DNA of 64,000 nt from Marivita sp051251565 (GTDB lineage: Bacteria; Pseudomonadota; Alphaproteobacteria; Rhodobacterales; Rhodobacteraceae), in the NCBI RefSeq assembly GCF_051251565.1, contig NZ_JBPOFB010000012.1:23069-87068 (forward strand), written 5' to 3'. A program made the translations under genes and the position numbers. Below are positions 9,582-17,559 of the stretch, piece after piece (within the stretch, counting starts at the first letter, position 1; every line of letters starts with the position of its first letter). Under the pieces are notes generated by a model that did not search any database, was not told where the DNA came from, and saw nothing but the letters and a program-made list of their open reading frames with translations.

Positions 9582-9613
9582 TCTGAAAACATGACGACGG
9601 AGGGGACAGGGCA

Positions 9614-11143
9614 ATGGCAACGAACGTCAAGGCACTGATAGACGGACATGACGCCAGCGCATTGGCGTTGGGGGCACCGGGGCGCGACTGGCTGAGCTAT
9701 GGCGCGCTGCGCGACCTGTCGGCAGAGGTGCGCGCGTCGCTGCGAGGCTTTGGCATCGGGCCCAGCGACCGGGTGGCGATTGTCCTGGCGAACGGGCCAG
9801 AGATGGCATCGGCTTTTGTGACGATTGCGCAGGCCGCGACCACGGCCCCGCTGAACCCGGCCTACCGCGAAGACGAATACGCGTTTTACCTTGATGACCT
9901 TGGGGCCAAAGCGATTGTGCTGGCCGATGGCTATGACGGGCCAGCTCTGGCGGCGGCTCAGACCTTGGGCTTGGTGGTGCTGCGTACCGTTGTGGCCGCC
10001 GGTGCTGCGGCGGGTGCGTTTACGCTGTCTGCCGATGGAGCGACGGGCGCGGAACTGCCCGACAGTGTGCCGACGGATGACGATGTGGCGCTGATCCTGC
10101 ACACGTCGGGTACAACATCGCGGCCCAAGATCGTGCCGCTCTTGCAGTCCAATGTCGCGGCGTCGGCGCACAACATCGCGGCGTCTTTGAACCTGACGGC
10201 GGCGGATCGCTGCCTCAACGTGATGCCGTTGTTCCACATCCATGGGCTTTTGGCGGCGGTGTCGGCATCGCTGTCCGTGGGTGCGTCGATCTGGTGCGCG
10301 CCGGGATTTGATGCGCTGCGGTTCTTTGGCTGGATGAAGGACGCGCGGCCGACATGGTACACTGCCGTGCCGACCATGCATCAGGCGATCCTGAGCCGCG
10401 CCGGGCGCAATGCGGATGTGATCGCAGAGGTGCCTTTGCGATTCCTGCGATCATCCTCGGCGTCCTTGCCAGGGCAGGTGATGGAGGCGTTGCACGCAAC
10501 GTTCCAGGCCCCGGTGATCGAGGCGTATGGCATGACCGAAGCGGCGCACCAGATGTGCTGCAACCCGTTTGACCGGCAAAAGCCCGGCGCGGTGGGTGTG
10601 GCCGCTGGCCCAGAAGTGCGCGTGGCGCATGAGGCCGAGAACATGCTGATCGACGGCACCGGCGAGGTGGTGATCTCTGGCCCGAACGTGACACCCGGTT
10701 ACGAGAGCAACCCGGACGCCAACGCCAAGAACTTCTTTGACGCCGAGGGCAAGCGCTGGTTCCGCACCGGCGATCAGGGGGCGTTTGACACCGATGGATT
10801 CCTGCATCTCACCGGGCGGTTGAAAGAGATCATCAATCGCGGCGGCGAGAAGGTCTCGCCGCTCGAGGTGGATGGCGTGTTGCTGGATCACCCGGATGTG
10901 GCGCAGGTGGTGACCTTTGCGCTGCCCCATCCCAAGCTGGGCGAAGAGGTCGCCGCGGCGGTTGTTTTGGCCGAAGGGTCGCAGGCGACAGAGCGCGATA
11001 TCCGCGATTTCGCGGCCACCCGCATGGCGGACTTCAAGGTGCCGCGCAAGGTAATCATCCTCGATGAGATCCCCAAAGGTGCGACGGGCAAGATGCAGCG
11101 GATCGGTCTTGCGGAAAAGTTGGGGCTGGTTGAACCCGCTTAA
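9614..11143 (+). CDS. Acyl-CoA synthetase, oxalate-CoA ligase-like (AMP-forming)
   Basis: 509 aa member of the ANL superfamily, which activates a carboxylic acid via an acyl-AMP. The P-loop A3 motif LHTSGTTSRPKIVPL is at ~159-173. Other motifs are LFHIHGLLA, WYTAVPTMH, EAYGMTEAAHQM (A5), WFRTGDQGAFD (A7), GRLKEIINRGGEKVSP (A8) and the catalytic Lys in PKGATGKMQR (A10). The TSGTTSRPK, PLFHIHGLLA and TWYTAVPTMH stretches closely resemble plant/yeast oxalyl-CoA synthetase (AAE3/Pcs60) as I recall it. That suggests a small dicarboxylate substrate imported by the TTT system just upstream. No oxalyl-CoA decarboxylase or formyl-CoA transferase is present, so oxalate use is only a hypothesis. Confidence 0.82.
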   Translation: MATNVKALIDGHDASALALGAPGRDWLSYGALRDLSAEVRASLRGFGIGPSDRVAIVLANGPEMASAFVTIAQAATTAPLNPAYREDEYAFYLDDLGAKAIVLADGYDGPALAAAQTLGLVVLRTVVAAGAAAGAFTLSADGATGAELPDSVPTDDDVALILHTSGTTSRPKIVPLLQSNVAASAHNIAASLNLTAADRCLNVMPLFHIHGLLAAVSASLSVGASIWCAPGFDALRFFGWMKDARPTWYTAVPTMHQAILSRAGRNADVIAEVPLRFLRSSSASLPGQVMEALHATFQAPVIEAYGMTEAAHQMCCNPFDRQKPGAVGVAAGPEVRVAHEAENMLIDGTGEVVISGPNVTPGYESNPDANAKNFFDAEGKRWFRTGDQGAFDTDGFLHLTGRLKEIINRGGEKVSPLEVDGVLLDHPDVAQVVTFALPHPKLGEEVAAAVVLAEGSQATERDIRDFAATRMADFKVPRKVIILDEIPKGATGKMQRIGLAEKLGLVEPA

Positions 11144-11192
11144 GCCAACACCGTGATTGAGCGCCGGGTGGGTCCTGTGGGAGCCTCCGGCG

Positions 11193-11216
11193 GGAGTTTA
11201 CTTTGCAAGATGAAGG
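11193..11216 (+). repeat. Intergenic repeat copy 1 (GGAGTTT...GCAAGATGAAGG)
   Basis: This 24-nt stretch matches 20 of 24 positions with 19195-19218. Both copies follow a GC-rich segment, lie between co-directional genes and end in GCAAGATGAAGG, which can act as a ribosome site. Similar elements are, from memory, common in Roseobacter genomes. Confidence 0.6.
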
Positions 11217-11260
11217 AGGAACGGTTCGCACCCTATCAGCGGATCGTTTCGGGGTGAGCG

Positions 11261-12238
11261 ATGAAGATTTGCGTATTCGGAGCAGGCGCCATTGGCGGCT
11301 ATATGGGTGTGAAACTGGCGCAGGCCGGGGCGGATGTCAGTCTTGTGGCGCGCGGGCCGCATCTGGCAGCGATGCAGGCCAATGGGCTGCGGTTGATCGA
11401 GGAAGACAGCGAGGCGCGCGTTCAGGTTACGGCGTCGGACAACCCGGCGGATTTGGGTGTGCAGGACTATGTCATTGTCACGCTCAAGGCACATTCCGTG
11501 CCGCCTGTGGTTGAGAAGATGAAACCGCTCATTGGGCCGAACACCACGATCGTGTCGGGCGTGAACGGGGTGCCTTGGTGGTATTTCCACAAGATCGGTG
11601 GCGCACATGAGGGCACGCGGCTTGAGAGCGTCGATCCGGGCAATGCGCAATGGGACGGGTTTGGCCCGGACAGTGTGTTGGGCTGTGTCGTCTATCCGGC
11701 GGCAGAGGTGATCGAGCCGGGAGTGGTCAAGCATATCGAGGGCAATCGTTTTTCGCTGGGCGAACCGGATGGGTCCAAGTCTGAGCGCGCGGTGGCTTTG
11801 TCGCAGGCGCTGTCGTCGGCTGGTTTGAAGGCACCCGTACGGCCGCGTTTGCGTGACGAGATCTGGGTCAAGCTGTGGGGGAACCTGTCGTTCAACCCGA
11901 TCTCGGCGCTGACCCATGCGACGCTGGACGTGCTGTGCACCGATGTCGGCACCCGCGGTGTTGCCCGTGGCATGATGCTTGAGGCGCAGGCGATTGCCGA
12001 GGCGCTGGGCGTGAAATTCCCGATTGACGTTGAGCGGCGGATTGACGGTGGGGCGGCTGTTGGCGCGCACCGGACGTCAATGTTGCAGGATCTGGATCAG
12101 GGCCGTCCGATGGAGATCGACGCGCTGGTCGGATCGGTGCAGGAATTGGGCCGTGTGGTCGGTGTGCCAACACCGACGATCGATACGGTGCTGGCCTTGG
12201 TGCAATTGCGCGCGCGCACGGCAGGGCTTTATGCGTAA
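11261..12238 (+). CDS. 2-dehydropantoate 2-reductase family (ApbA/PanE) oxidoreductase
   Basis: 325 aa. An N-terminal Rossmann fold carries the GAGAIGGYMG dinucleotide motif (7-16). The C-terminal helical domain contains EIWVKLWGNLSFNP, where Lys matches the catalytic Lys of ketopantoate reductases, and the late RRTSMLQDL-type stretch (HRTSMLQDLDQGRPMEIDAL). These are the PanE hallmarks. Many paralogues act on other 2-keto acids. Its place beside a carboxylate transporter and a CoA ligase argues for a catabolic role rather than pantothenate synthesis. It converges on ridA with a 10-bp overlap. Confidence 0.85.
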   Translation: MKICVFGAGAIGGYMGVKLAQAGADVSLVARGPHLAAMQANGLRLIEEDSEARVQVTASDNPADLGVQDYVIVTLKAHSVPPVVEKMKPLIGPNTTIVSGVNGVPWWYFHKIGGAHEGTRLESVDPGNAQWDGFGPDSVLGCVVYPAAEVIEPGVVKHIEGNRFSLGEPDGSKSERAVALSQALSSAGLKAPVRPRLRDEIWVKLWGNLSFNPISALTHATLDVLCTDVGTRGVARGMMLEAQAIAEALGVKFPIDVERRIDGGAAVGAHRTSMLQDLDQGRPMEIDALVGSVQELGRVVGVPTPTIDTVLALVQLRARTAGLYA

Positions 12239-12570
12239 GCCGCTGTCACAATCACTTCGACCTTAAGTTCGGGGCGGGCCAGTTTGGCCTCTCCGCAGGC
12301 GCGGGCAGGGGCGTGGCCTTCGGGCACCCAGGCATCCCAGACGGCGTTCATCTCGGCGAAGTCGGCCATGTCGGCGACCCAGATGATCGCTTGCAGGATC
12401 TGGTCGCGCGACGATCCGGCCTGTTTCAGCAACGCATCGACGCGGGCGAGGCAGTCCTCGGTCTGTTCCGTGGCGCTGTCGCCTGCGCCCACTTGGCCGC
12501 AGAGATAGACGGTGCCATTGTGTTTGACGATCTTGCTCATCCGTTGGCCGATTTCGAGGCGCTCAATCAT
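12229..12570 (-). CDS. RidA-family (YjgF/UK114) deaminase-like protein
   Basis: 113 aa, the usual length of the trimeric RidA family. It contains VYLCGQVG near the start and the C-terminal PARACGEAKLARPELKVEVIVTA, which includes the substrate-binding Arg and the final beta strand. The ATG at 12570 follows an AAAGGAGA ribosome site. RidA proteins hydrolyse reactive enamine/imine intermediates; divergent paralogues in catabolic loci act on pathway-specific imines. It is divergent from the TRAP dctP gene and converges on the PanE-like gene. Confidence 0.9.
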   Translation of the reverse strand: MIERLEIGQRMSKIVKHNGTVYLCGQVGAGDSATEQTEDCLARVDALLKQAGSSRDQILQAIIWVADMADFAEMNAVWDAWVPEGHAPARACGEAKLARPELKVEVIVTAAYA

Positions 12571-12687
12571 GGGGTGTCTCCTTTTGAACATTTGCCCGCA
12601 CCCTCGGGGTGATGGGCGCGATTGTCCAGCCTGTCAGCATCGGGGCGCGTCGTAAATTCCCCTTGGTATCGCAACGGGCTTCGTGCG

Positions 12688-12703
12688 TTTATATCTTTAT
12701 AAA
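12688..12703. promoter_or_regulatory. AT-rich inverted repeat upstream of the first TRAP operon
   Basis: TTTATA-N4-TATAAA lies 20 bp upstream of the dctP ATG in the ridA-dctP divergent region. It resembles the half-sites of the ATTTATCATGATAAAT palindrome at the regulator gene downstream, but its spacing is 2 bp longer. It could be a weak operator or a promoter element. Confidence 0.3.
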
Positions 12704-12722
12704 TTCAGGGAGGATTTACGAC

Positions 12723-13757
12723 ATGATCAAGCGCGCATTTCTAAAGCTTGCGGGAACGACGGCACTGGCGACGATGCTGGCCACAGGGGCGTTTGCCCAA
12801 GAGGTCACGCTGCGGATGCACCAGTTTTTGCCCGCGCAGGCCAATGTTCCCAAGAATGTGCTGGTGCCTTGGGCCGACCGGGTGATGGAGGCGTCGGGAG
12901 GGCGGATCGAGATCCAGCATTTTCCGTCGATGCAATTGGGCGGCACGCCGCCGCAGCTGATTGATCAGGCGATTGATGGGGTTGCGGACATTATCTGGAC
13001 CGTAGCGGGGTATACACCGGGTCGTTTTCCGCGTGCCGAGGTGTTCGAGCTGCCGTTCCTGATGACGGATGCGGGCGATATGTCGGCCGCCTATTGGGAA
13101 CTGGTCGAAGAGCAGATGATGGATCAGGACTTTGCCGATTTCAAAGTGCTGGGCGTCTGGGTGCATGGCCCGGGTGTGATCCATTCCACCGATCCGGTGG
13201 CAACGCCGGACGACCTCAATGGGATGAAGCTGCGCGCGCCGACGCGGGTAACGACCAAGCTGTTTTCCAATCTTGGTGCCACCACGGTGGGGATGCCGGT
13301 TCCGGCCATTCCTGAATCGCTGTCCAAAGGGGTTGTGGACGGGGCCGTGATTCCGTGGGAGGTGACAGCCGCGTTGAAAGTGGCCGAGCTGGTGGAGAAC
13401 CATACCGAATTCGAGGGCAATGCGATCTACACCACGACGTTTATCTTTGCGATGAACAAGGATGCCTATGAGGCGCTGCCTGATGACCTTAAGGCGGTGA
13501 TCGACAGCCAGTCTGGTGCGGAGTTCAGCCGGATGGCGGGTACCCAGATGCAGGCGGATGATGGTCCGTCACGCGAGGCCGCGTTGGATGCGGGCAACAA
13601 CATTATCACCATCTCCGAGGCAGATGCCGGCGCGTGGCAGGCCGCAGCCGACACCACAACGGCCGAGTGGATCGCAGAGATGGACGAGAAGGGCATCGAC
13701 GGGGCCGCGCTGATTGCGCGGGCGAATGAGCTGTTGGAAAAGCACAACACGCAGTAA
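12723..13757 (+). CDS. dctP: TRAP transporter solute-binding protein (DctP family)
   Basis: 344 aa. The signal peptide ends at about residue 24 (ATGAFAQ). The DctP fold follows, with the family's VDGAVIPWEVTAALKVAELV hinge region and LRAPTRVTTKLFSNLGAT, where Arg would bind the ligand carboxylate. ATG 12723 follows GGGAGGAT. It delivers an organic acid to the DctQM membrane complex encoded next. A GC hairpin directly follows. The ligand is unknown. Confidence 0.93.
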   Translation: MIKRAFLKLAGTTALATMLATGAFAQEVTLRMHQFLPAQANVPKNVLVPWADRVMEASGGRIEIQHFPSMQLGGTPPQLIDQAIDGVADIIWTVAGYTPGRFPRAEVFELPFLMTDAGDMSAAYWELVEEQMMDQDFADFKVLGVWVHGPGVIHSTDPVATPDDLNGMKLRAPTRVTTKLFSNLGATTVGMPVPAIPESLSKGVVDGAVIPWEVTAALKVAELVENHTEFEGNAIYTTTFIFAMNKDAYEALPDDLKAVIDSQSGAEFSRMAGTQMQADDGPSREAALDAGNNIITISEADAGAWQAAADTTTAEWIAEMDEKGIDGAALIARANELLEKHNTQ

Positions 13758-13771
13758 AGCGTGATGCGCGG

Positions 13772-13789
13772 CCCGGCCCTTTGGCCGGG
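13772..13789 (+). terminator. GC hairpin between dctP and dctQ
   Basis: CCCGGCC (13772-13778), loop CTTT and GGCCGGG (13783-13789) form a perfect stem. No T run follows, so an mRNA-stabilising or partial-termination role is more likely than full termination. Confidence 0.6.
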
Positions 13790-13818
13790 TCGCGCCATGG
13801 GTGACAGGGGGCACAGGC

Positions 13819-14403
13819 ATGAAGACGGCGATAGACCGCCTTGCACGGGGCATGGCCGTTTTGGGCGGTGTGGTTCTGACCGCGCTTGTGGTGTTGACCT
13901 GTGTGTCAGTCCTTGGGCGCGGGCTCAATTCCATGGGGCATTCCGATTGGTTGATCGGGCTGTCGCAAGGGGCGGCGGACGGGCTGATCGCGGCGGGCGT
14001 CGGGCCGGTCACAGGCGACTTTGAGCTTGTCGAGGCCGGGATCGCCTTTGCCATATTTGCGTTTTTGCCGATCTGTCAGCTTTATGCGGGCCACGCGACC
14101 GTCGATGTGTTCACGTCACGCCTGTCTGACCGGGTCAACGGCTGGCTTGTCGCGTTCTGGGACGTGGTGCTGACGCTGGTCATCTTGCTGATCACATGGC
14201 GATTGTCGGCGGGGCTTTGGGACAAATTCGGCAATGGCGAGACGACGTTCTTGCTGCAATTCCCGATCTGGTGGGCCTATGCGGCCAGCTTTGTTGCGGC
14301 TCTGGTCGCGTCGGTAACAGCGATCTATTGCTCGGTGGGTCGGGTGATTTTGGCCGCGACGGGCCGGTCGATCCTGCCATCCTCCGGGGCTGACGCGATA
14401 TGA
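13819..14403 (+). CDS. dctQ: TRAP transporter small permease (DctQ family)
   Basis: 194 aa with four membrane segments, including the DctQ-type TCVSVLGRGLNSMG after helix 1 and HATVDVFTSRL in the central loop. ATG 13819 is chosen over the GTG at 13801 for its AGGGGG upstream. The stop overlaps the start of the large permease (ATGA), implying translational coupling. It forms the membrane complex with DctM. Confidence 0.88.
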   Translation: MKTAIDRLARGMAVLGGVVLTALVVLTCVSVLGRGLNSMGHSDWLIGLSQGAADGLIAAGVGPVTGDFELVEAGIAFAIFAFLPICQLYAGHATVDVFTSRLSDRVNGWLVAFWDVVLTLVILLITWRLSAGLWDKFGNGETTFLLQFPIWWAYAASFVAALVASVTAIYCSVGRVILAATGRSILPSSGADAI

Positions 14404-15896
14404 GCTTGCTGGAGCTTGGCATCTGGTCCTTTCCGGTCCTGCTGGCGCTGATCTTTGTGCGCGCGCCGATCGGGCTTGCGATGATGCTGTGCGGGATTGG
14501 CGGGCTTTGGTTGGCGCTGGGCAGTCCCGATGTGGTTCTGGCGCGGCTCAAATCCGAGACATATTCAACATTTTCCAGCTATTCGCTGTCGATTATTCCG
14601 ATTTTCTTGTTAATGGGCCAGTTTGCGACCCTGTCAGGCATGTCGCAGGCCCTTTTCAAGGCGGCGGAATCCTGGCTGGGCCACCGCAAGGGCGGGGTTG
14701 CGATGGCGTCGGTCGGGGCCTGTGCGGGGTTCGGGGCGATCTGCGGATCGTCCTTGGCGACGGCGGCAACCATGAGCCGGGTCGCGCTGCCCGAGTTGAA
14801 GCGGAATGGCTATTCCGGCGGGTTTTCGACGGCGACCCTGGCGGCGGGCGGCACCTTGGGCATCCTGATCCCGCCCTCGGTGATCCTTGTGATCTATGCG
14901 ATCTTGACCGAACAGAACATTGCCAAGCTGTTTCTTGCTGCCTTTATCCCCGGTTTGCTGGCGGCTCTTGGGTATATGGTGACGATCTCTCTTTACGTCC
15001 GACGTCACCCGGACGCGGCAGGGCACCGCGATCCGGTGCCCTATGCGGACCGGTGGCGCGCGCTGTTTGACGTGTGGCCTGTTTTGTTGGTCTTCGGGCT
15101 GGTGGTCGGAGGGATTTATGCAGGGTGGTTCACGCCAACAGAAGGTGCGGCAGTCGGGGCAGCAGGAACCGGATTGATCGCGCTGGTGTCGGGGAACCTG
15201 ACATGGGCGGTGTTCAAGCAGAGCATCGTTCAGACGGCGGTGGCGACTGCGATGATCTTTTTCATCGTGCTGGGCGCGTCTTTCTACAATGGGTTTCTGG
15301 CGCTGACGCAGGTGCCGCAAGAATTGTCGAACTGGGTTGTGGACATGGGTCTGAGCCCATTTATGGTGCTGACGCTGATCCTCGTGTTTTACCTGATCTT
15401 CGGGTGTCTGATGGACAGCCTGTCGATGATCCTTTTGACGATCCCGATCTTTTTCCCGGTGATTTCGGTGATGGATTTCGGGTTTGTTGATCTTGCGGTG
15501 ATGCAGGCCGATGCCGCGCGCGAAGTGTTGGCGGTGGGTATCCCCGAGGGCATGACGCAGGATATGCTTGCGTCGATCCAGACGGCCATGGCCACGGGCG
15601 CGGAACTGACCCGCGACCAGATGAGCGCGCTGGACATTCGCGTGACCCAAGGCATGGCAAACCGGATCGAGGCGGAATGGGTTGCGATCTGGTTCGGTAT
15701 TCTTGTCCTGATCGTGGTTGAGGTGGGGCTGATCACGCCGCCGGTGGGTATGAACCTGTTCATCATCAATTCGATGGACCGCGACACCCCGATGATGGAA
15801 ACGTACAAGGCGGTGATCTGGTTTGTAACCTCGGACATTGTGCGGGTGATCCTGCTGGTGTTGTTCCCGGCGATTACGCTGTTCTGGCTGTATTGA
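14400..15896 (+). CDS. dctM: TRAP transporter large permease (DctM family)
   Basis: 498 aa with ~12 hydrophobic segments and DctM signatures: GASCSSLATAATMSRVALPE-like CGSSLATAATMSRVALPELK, ILIPPSVILVIYAILTEQ, GWFTPTEGAAVGA and the late LITPPVGMNLFIINS. A hydrophilic insertion of about 70 residues (roughly 365-430) interrupts the C-terminal half and makes the protein longer than the usual ~430 aa. This insertion also occurs in some relatives. It is the ion-coupled transport subunit. Confidence 0.93.
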   Translation: MSLLELGIWSFPVLLALIFVRAPIGLAMMLCGIGGLWLALGSPDVVLARLKSETYSTFSSYSLSIIPIFLLMGQFATLSGMSQALFKAAESWLGHRKGGVAMASVGACAGFGAICGSSLATAATMSRVALPELKRNGYSGGFSTATLAAGGTLGILIPPSVILVIYAILTEQNIAKLFLAAFIPGLLAALGYMVTISLYVRRHPDAAGHRDPVPYADRWRALFDVWPVLLVFGLVVGGIYAGWFTPTEGAAVGAAGTGLIALVSGNLTWAVFKQSIVQTAVATAMIFFIVLGASFYNGFLALTQVPQELSNWVVDMGLSPFMVLTLILVFYLIFGCLMDSLSMILLTIPIFFPVISVMDFGFVDLAVMQADAAREVLAVGIPEGMTQDMLASIQTAMATGAELTRDQMSALDIRVTQGMANRIEAEWVAIWFGILVLIVVEVGLITPPVGMNLFIINSMDRDTPMMETYKAVIWFVTSDIVRVILLVLFPAITLFWLY

Positions 15897-15936
15897 CAGG
15901 CAGGCGGATGCGGCGTGGGGCCGTGCAAAGGGTTGT

Positions 15937-15952
15937 ATTCATCATGATAAAT
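15937..15952. promoter_or_regulatory. Palindromic operator candidate upstream of the FadR-type regulator
   Basis: ATTCATCATGATAAAT lies 51 bp upstream of the regulator ATG. It is the 16-bp palindrome ATTTATCATGATAAAT with one mismatch. The same motif occurs twice upstream of the divergent DUF1028/ABC genes, so it is a good candidate autoregulatory site. Confidence 0.75.
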
Positions 15953-16003
15953 TGGTTGCATGGCACGGCTGTCTGCTAAGGGCTGCGTGAACCAAGGGCA
16001 CAG

Positions 16004-16774
16004 ATGACACTGAGCATCAAAACCGATCTTCCCGCGCGCGCGCCACGCCGGTCACGGCCCGTGCGGGTCGCAGAGGCAATAAAGGACTGGGTGGTCGAGC
16101 AGGGCTTGATGCCTGGTGACCGTCTTCCCGGCGAGGCCGACTTGATCGACCGTTTCCAGATGTCCAAGGGCACCATCCGCGAGGCGATGCGCATCCTTCA
16201 GGCGCAGGGGCTGGTCGAAACCAAGACCGGGCCGGGAGGCGGCAGTTTCGTGGGCGAGGTGTCGCGCGACCGGGCGCATGCGCTTTTGGCGAATTACTTT
16301 TATTTTCAAAATGTCACCATCGCGGATATCTACGCGGTGCGACTGTCGCTCGAGCCTGAGTTGGCGGCGTCTTTGGCCGGGAACCTGTCTGACGCCCAAC
16401 TGGCCGAGCTGGAGGCGATCATGGAAAACTATGCCGCCCCCGCGAAAGACGCGCGCGAAGAGCGGTTGCAGCATGTGGCGTCCCTGCGGTTCCACGCGCG
16501 CTTGTCTGATTTTGGCGACAACGCGCTGTTGAGTTTCTTCATCAGCTTCATGGCGCAGATCCTGACGGATTTGACGGTCTATAAACGGCTCTATGCGACG
16601 CCGAACCATGACCTGTGGAAGCGTGGGCGCGATCACCAGTTGGAATTGATCGCTGCGTTGCGCTCTGGCGATGGGGGTGCGGCACGGCGGGTGATGGCAA
16701 GCCATATGGAAATGGCGCGCGACCTGATGGAGGATCAAGAGGCCGAGGTCATGAAACGCTTTATCGCGGAGTGA
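16004..16774 (+). CDS. GntR-family regulator, FadR/FCD subfamily
   Basis: 256 aa. The winged HTH at ~15-85 contains GDRLPGEADLIDRFQMSKGTIREAMRILQ, the classic GntR recognition region. The C-terminal FCD domain has acidic and His positions (RFHARLSD, HQLELIAALRSGD) typical of metal/carboxylate-binding FCD repressors. It sits after the TRAP operon and converges with the DUF1028 gene (14-bp overlap). Shared palindromes at its own promoter and in the DUF1028/ABC divergent region make these its likely targets. Confidence 0.9.
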   Translation: MTLSIKTDLPARAPRRSRPVRVAEAIKDWVVEQGLMPGDRLPGEADLIDRFQMSKGTIREAMRILQAQGLVETKTGPGGGSFVGEVSRDRAHALLANYFYFQNVTIADIYAVRLSLEPELAASLAGNLSDAQLAELEAIMENYAAPAKDAREERLQHVASLRFHARLSDFGDNALLSFFISFMAQILTDLTVYKRLYATPNHDLWKRGRDHQLELIAALRSGDGGAARRVMASHMEMARDLMEDQEAEVMKRFIAE

Positions 16775-17456
16775 CCGGGCCGTTCGCTGCGATGAACGGC
16801 GCGCTGCGGTGTGGGTCGTCGGGTGTTGGCACATGGGTGACCCAATCGCCGTAATGCCCCGTTGTCGCGCGACGGTGCAGGGCGCGCAGATCGGCCAGCG
16901 GTGTTTCCGAATAGTCGATGCGCAGGGACATGGGTGGCTGCGTCTGGCTGACCATCAGCAGGGCGGAAGAGAGCACCCCCCGGCTGTCGCCCCCGGCGCT
17001 GTTGGCGGCATCGAGCGCGGCCAAAAGTCGAGAGTCGAGCAAGCCTTTGGCGGTAAGAAATCCATGGAGACAGGCGTCCAGAACAGTCTGTGACGCCAGC
17101 AGATTTCCGGTGACAACCACGTGCCGCGCGGTGCGTGCGTCGGCCACGGCAATGCTGTTGGCCCCGGTGAAATGGCCTGTCTGCCCTTTGGGATCAAGTG
17201 CCGCCAATTGCCGTTCGGCGCGGCCCGTGTCGGCAGAGGTGATCTGTGCCACGGCAACGGCAGCGCTGGTGCCGCCACGCATCAGGGTCAGAACGTCAGT
17301 GCCCCACATGGTGCTGGGCAGCGATCCCTGCGACGCCGAAAGCCCCGATTCGGCATCGCCACGCAGAACCCAGCCACCAACACAGAGGCTTCCTGTCATT
17401 GCGGCCCCGCCATAAGCGCCCGTTTTTTCATCAAAAGCCAGAATTGAAATGGTCAT
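16761..17456 (-). CDS. DUF1028-family (Ntn-hydrolase-like) protein
   Basis: 231 aa. It begins TISILAFDEKTGAYGGAAMTGSL, continues with SQGSLPSTMWGTDVLTLMRGG and GHFTGANSIAVADA, then HVVVTGNLLAS; this is the DUF1028 pattern. The fold is thought to be related to N-terminal nucleophile hydrolases; the biochemical role is not settled. ATG 17456 follows a CGGAGC site. It is divergent from a peptide-type ABC operon across a region with two operator copies, so it probably processes the imported compound, for example an amide or peptide. That is inference. Confidence 0.85.
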   Translation of the reverse strand: MTISILAFDEKTGAYGGAAMTGSLCVGGWVLRGDAESGLSASQGSLPSTMWGTDVLTLMRGGTSAAVAVAQITSADTGRAERQLAALDPKGQTGHFTGANSIAVADARTARHVVVTGNLLASQTVLDACLHGFLTAKGLLDSRLLAALDAANSAGGDSRGVLSSALLMVSQTQPPMSLRIDYSETPLADLRALHRRATTGHYGDWVTHVPTPDDPHRSAPFIAANGPVTPR

Positions 17457-17483
17457 GGGCGGCTCCGTTTTCTGTGGACTTGA

Positions 17484-17527
17484 ATTTATCATGAAAATTT
17501 GGCCTGATGCAATTTATCATGATAAAT
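17484..17527. promoter_or_regulatory. Two palindromic operator candidates in the DUF1028/ABC divergent promoter
   Basis: 17484-17499 reads ATTTATCATGAAAATT, an imperfect copy. 17512-17527 reads ATTTATCATGATAAAT, a perfect 16-bp palindrome. Centres are 28 bp apart. They are placed to control both divergent transcripts and match the site in front of the GntR gene at 15937-15952. Confidence 0.8.
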
Positions 17528-17559
17528 AAAAACTGATATCTCAGCAGAGGACGTCACCC

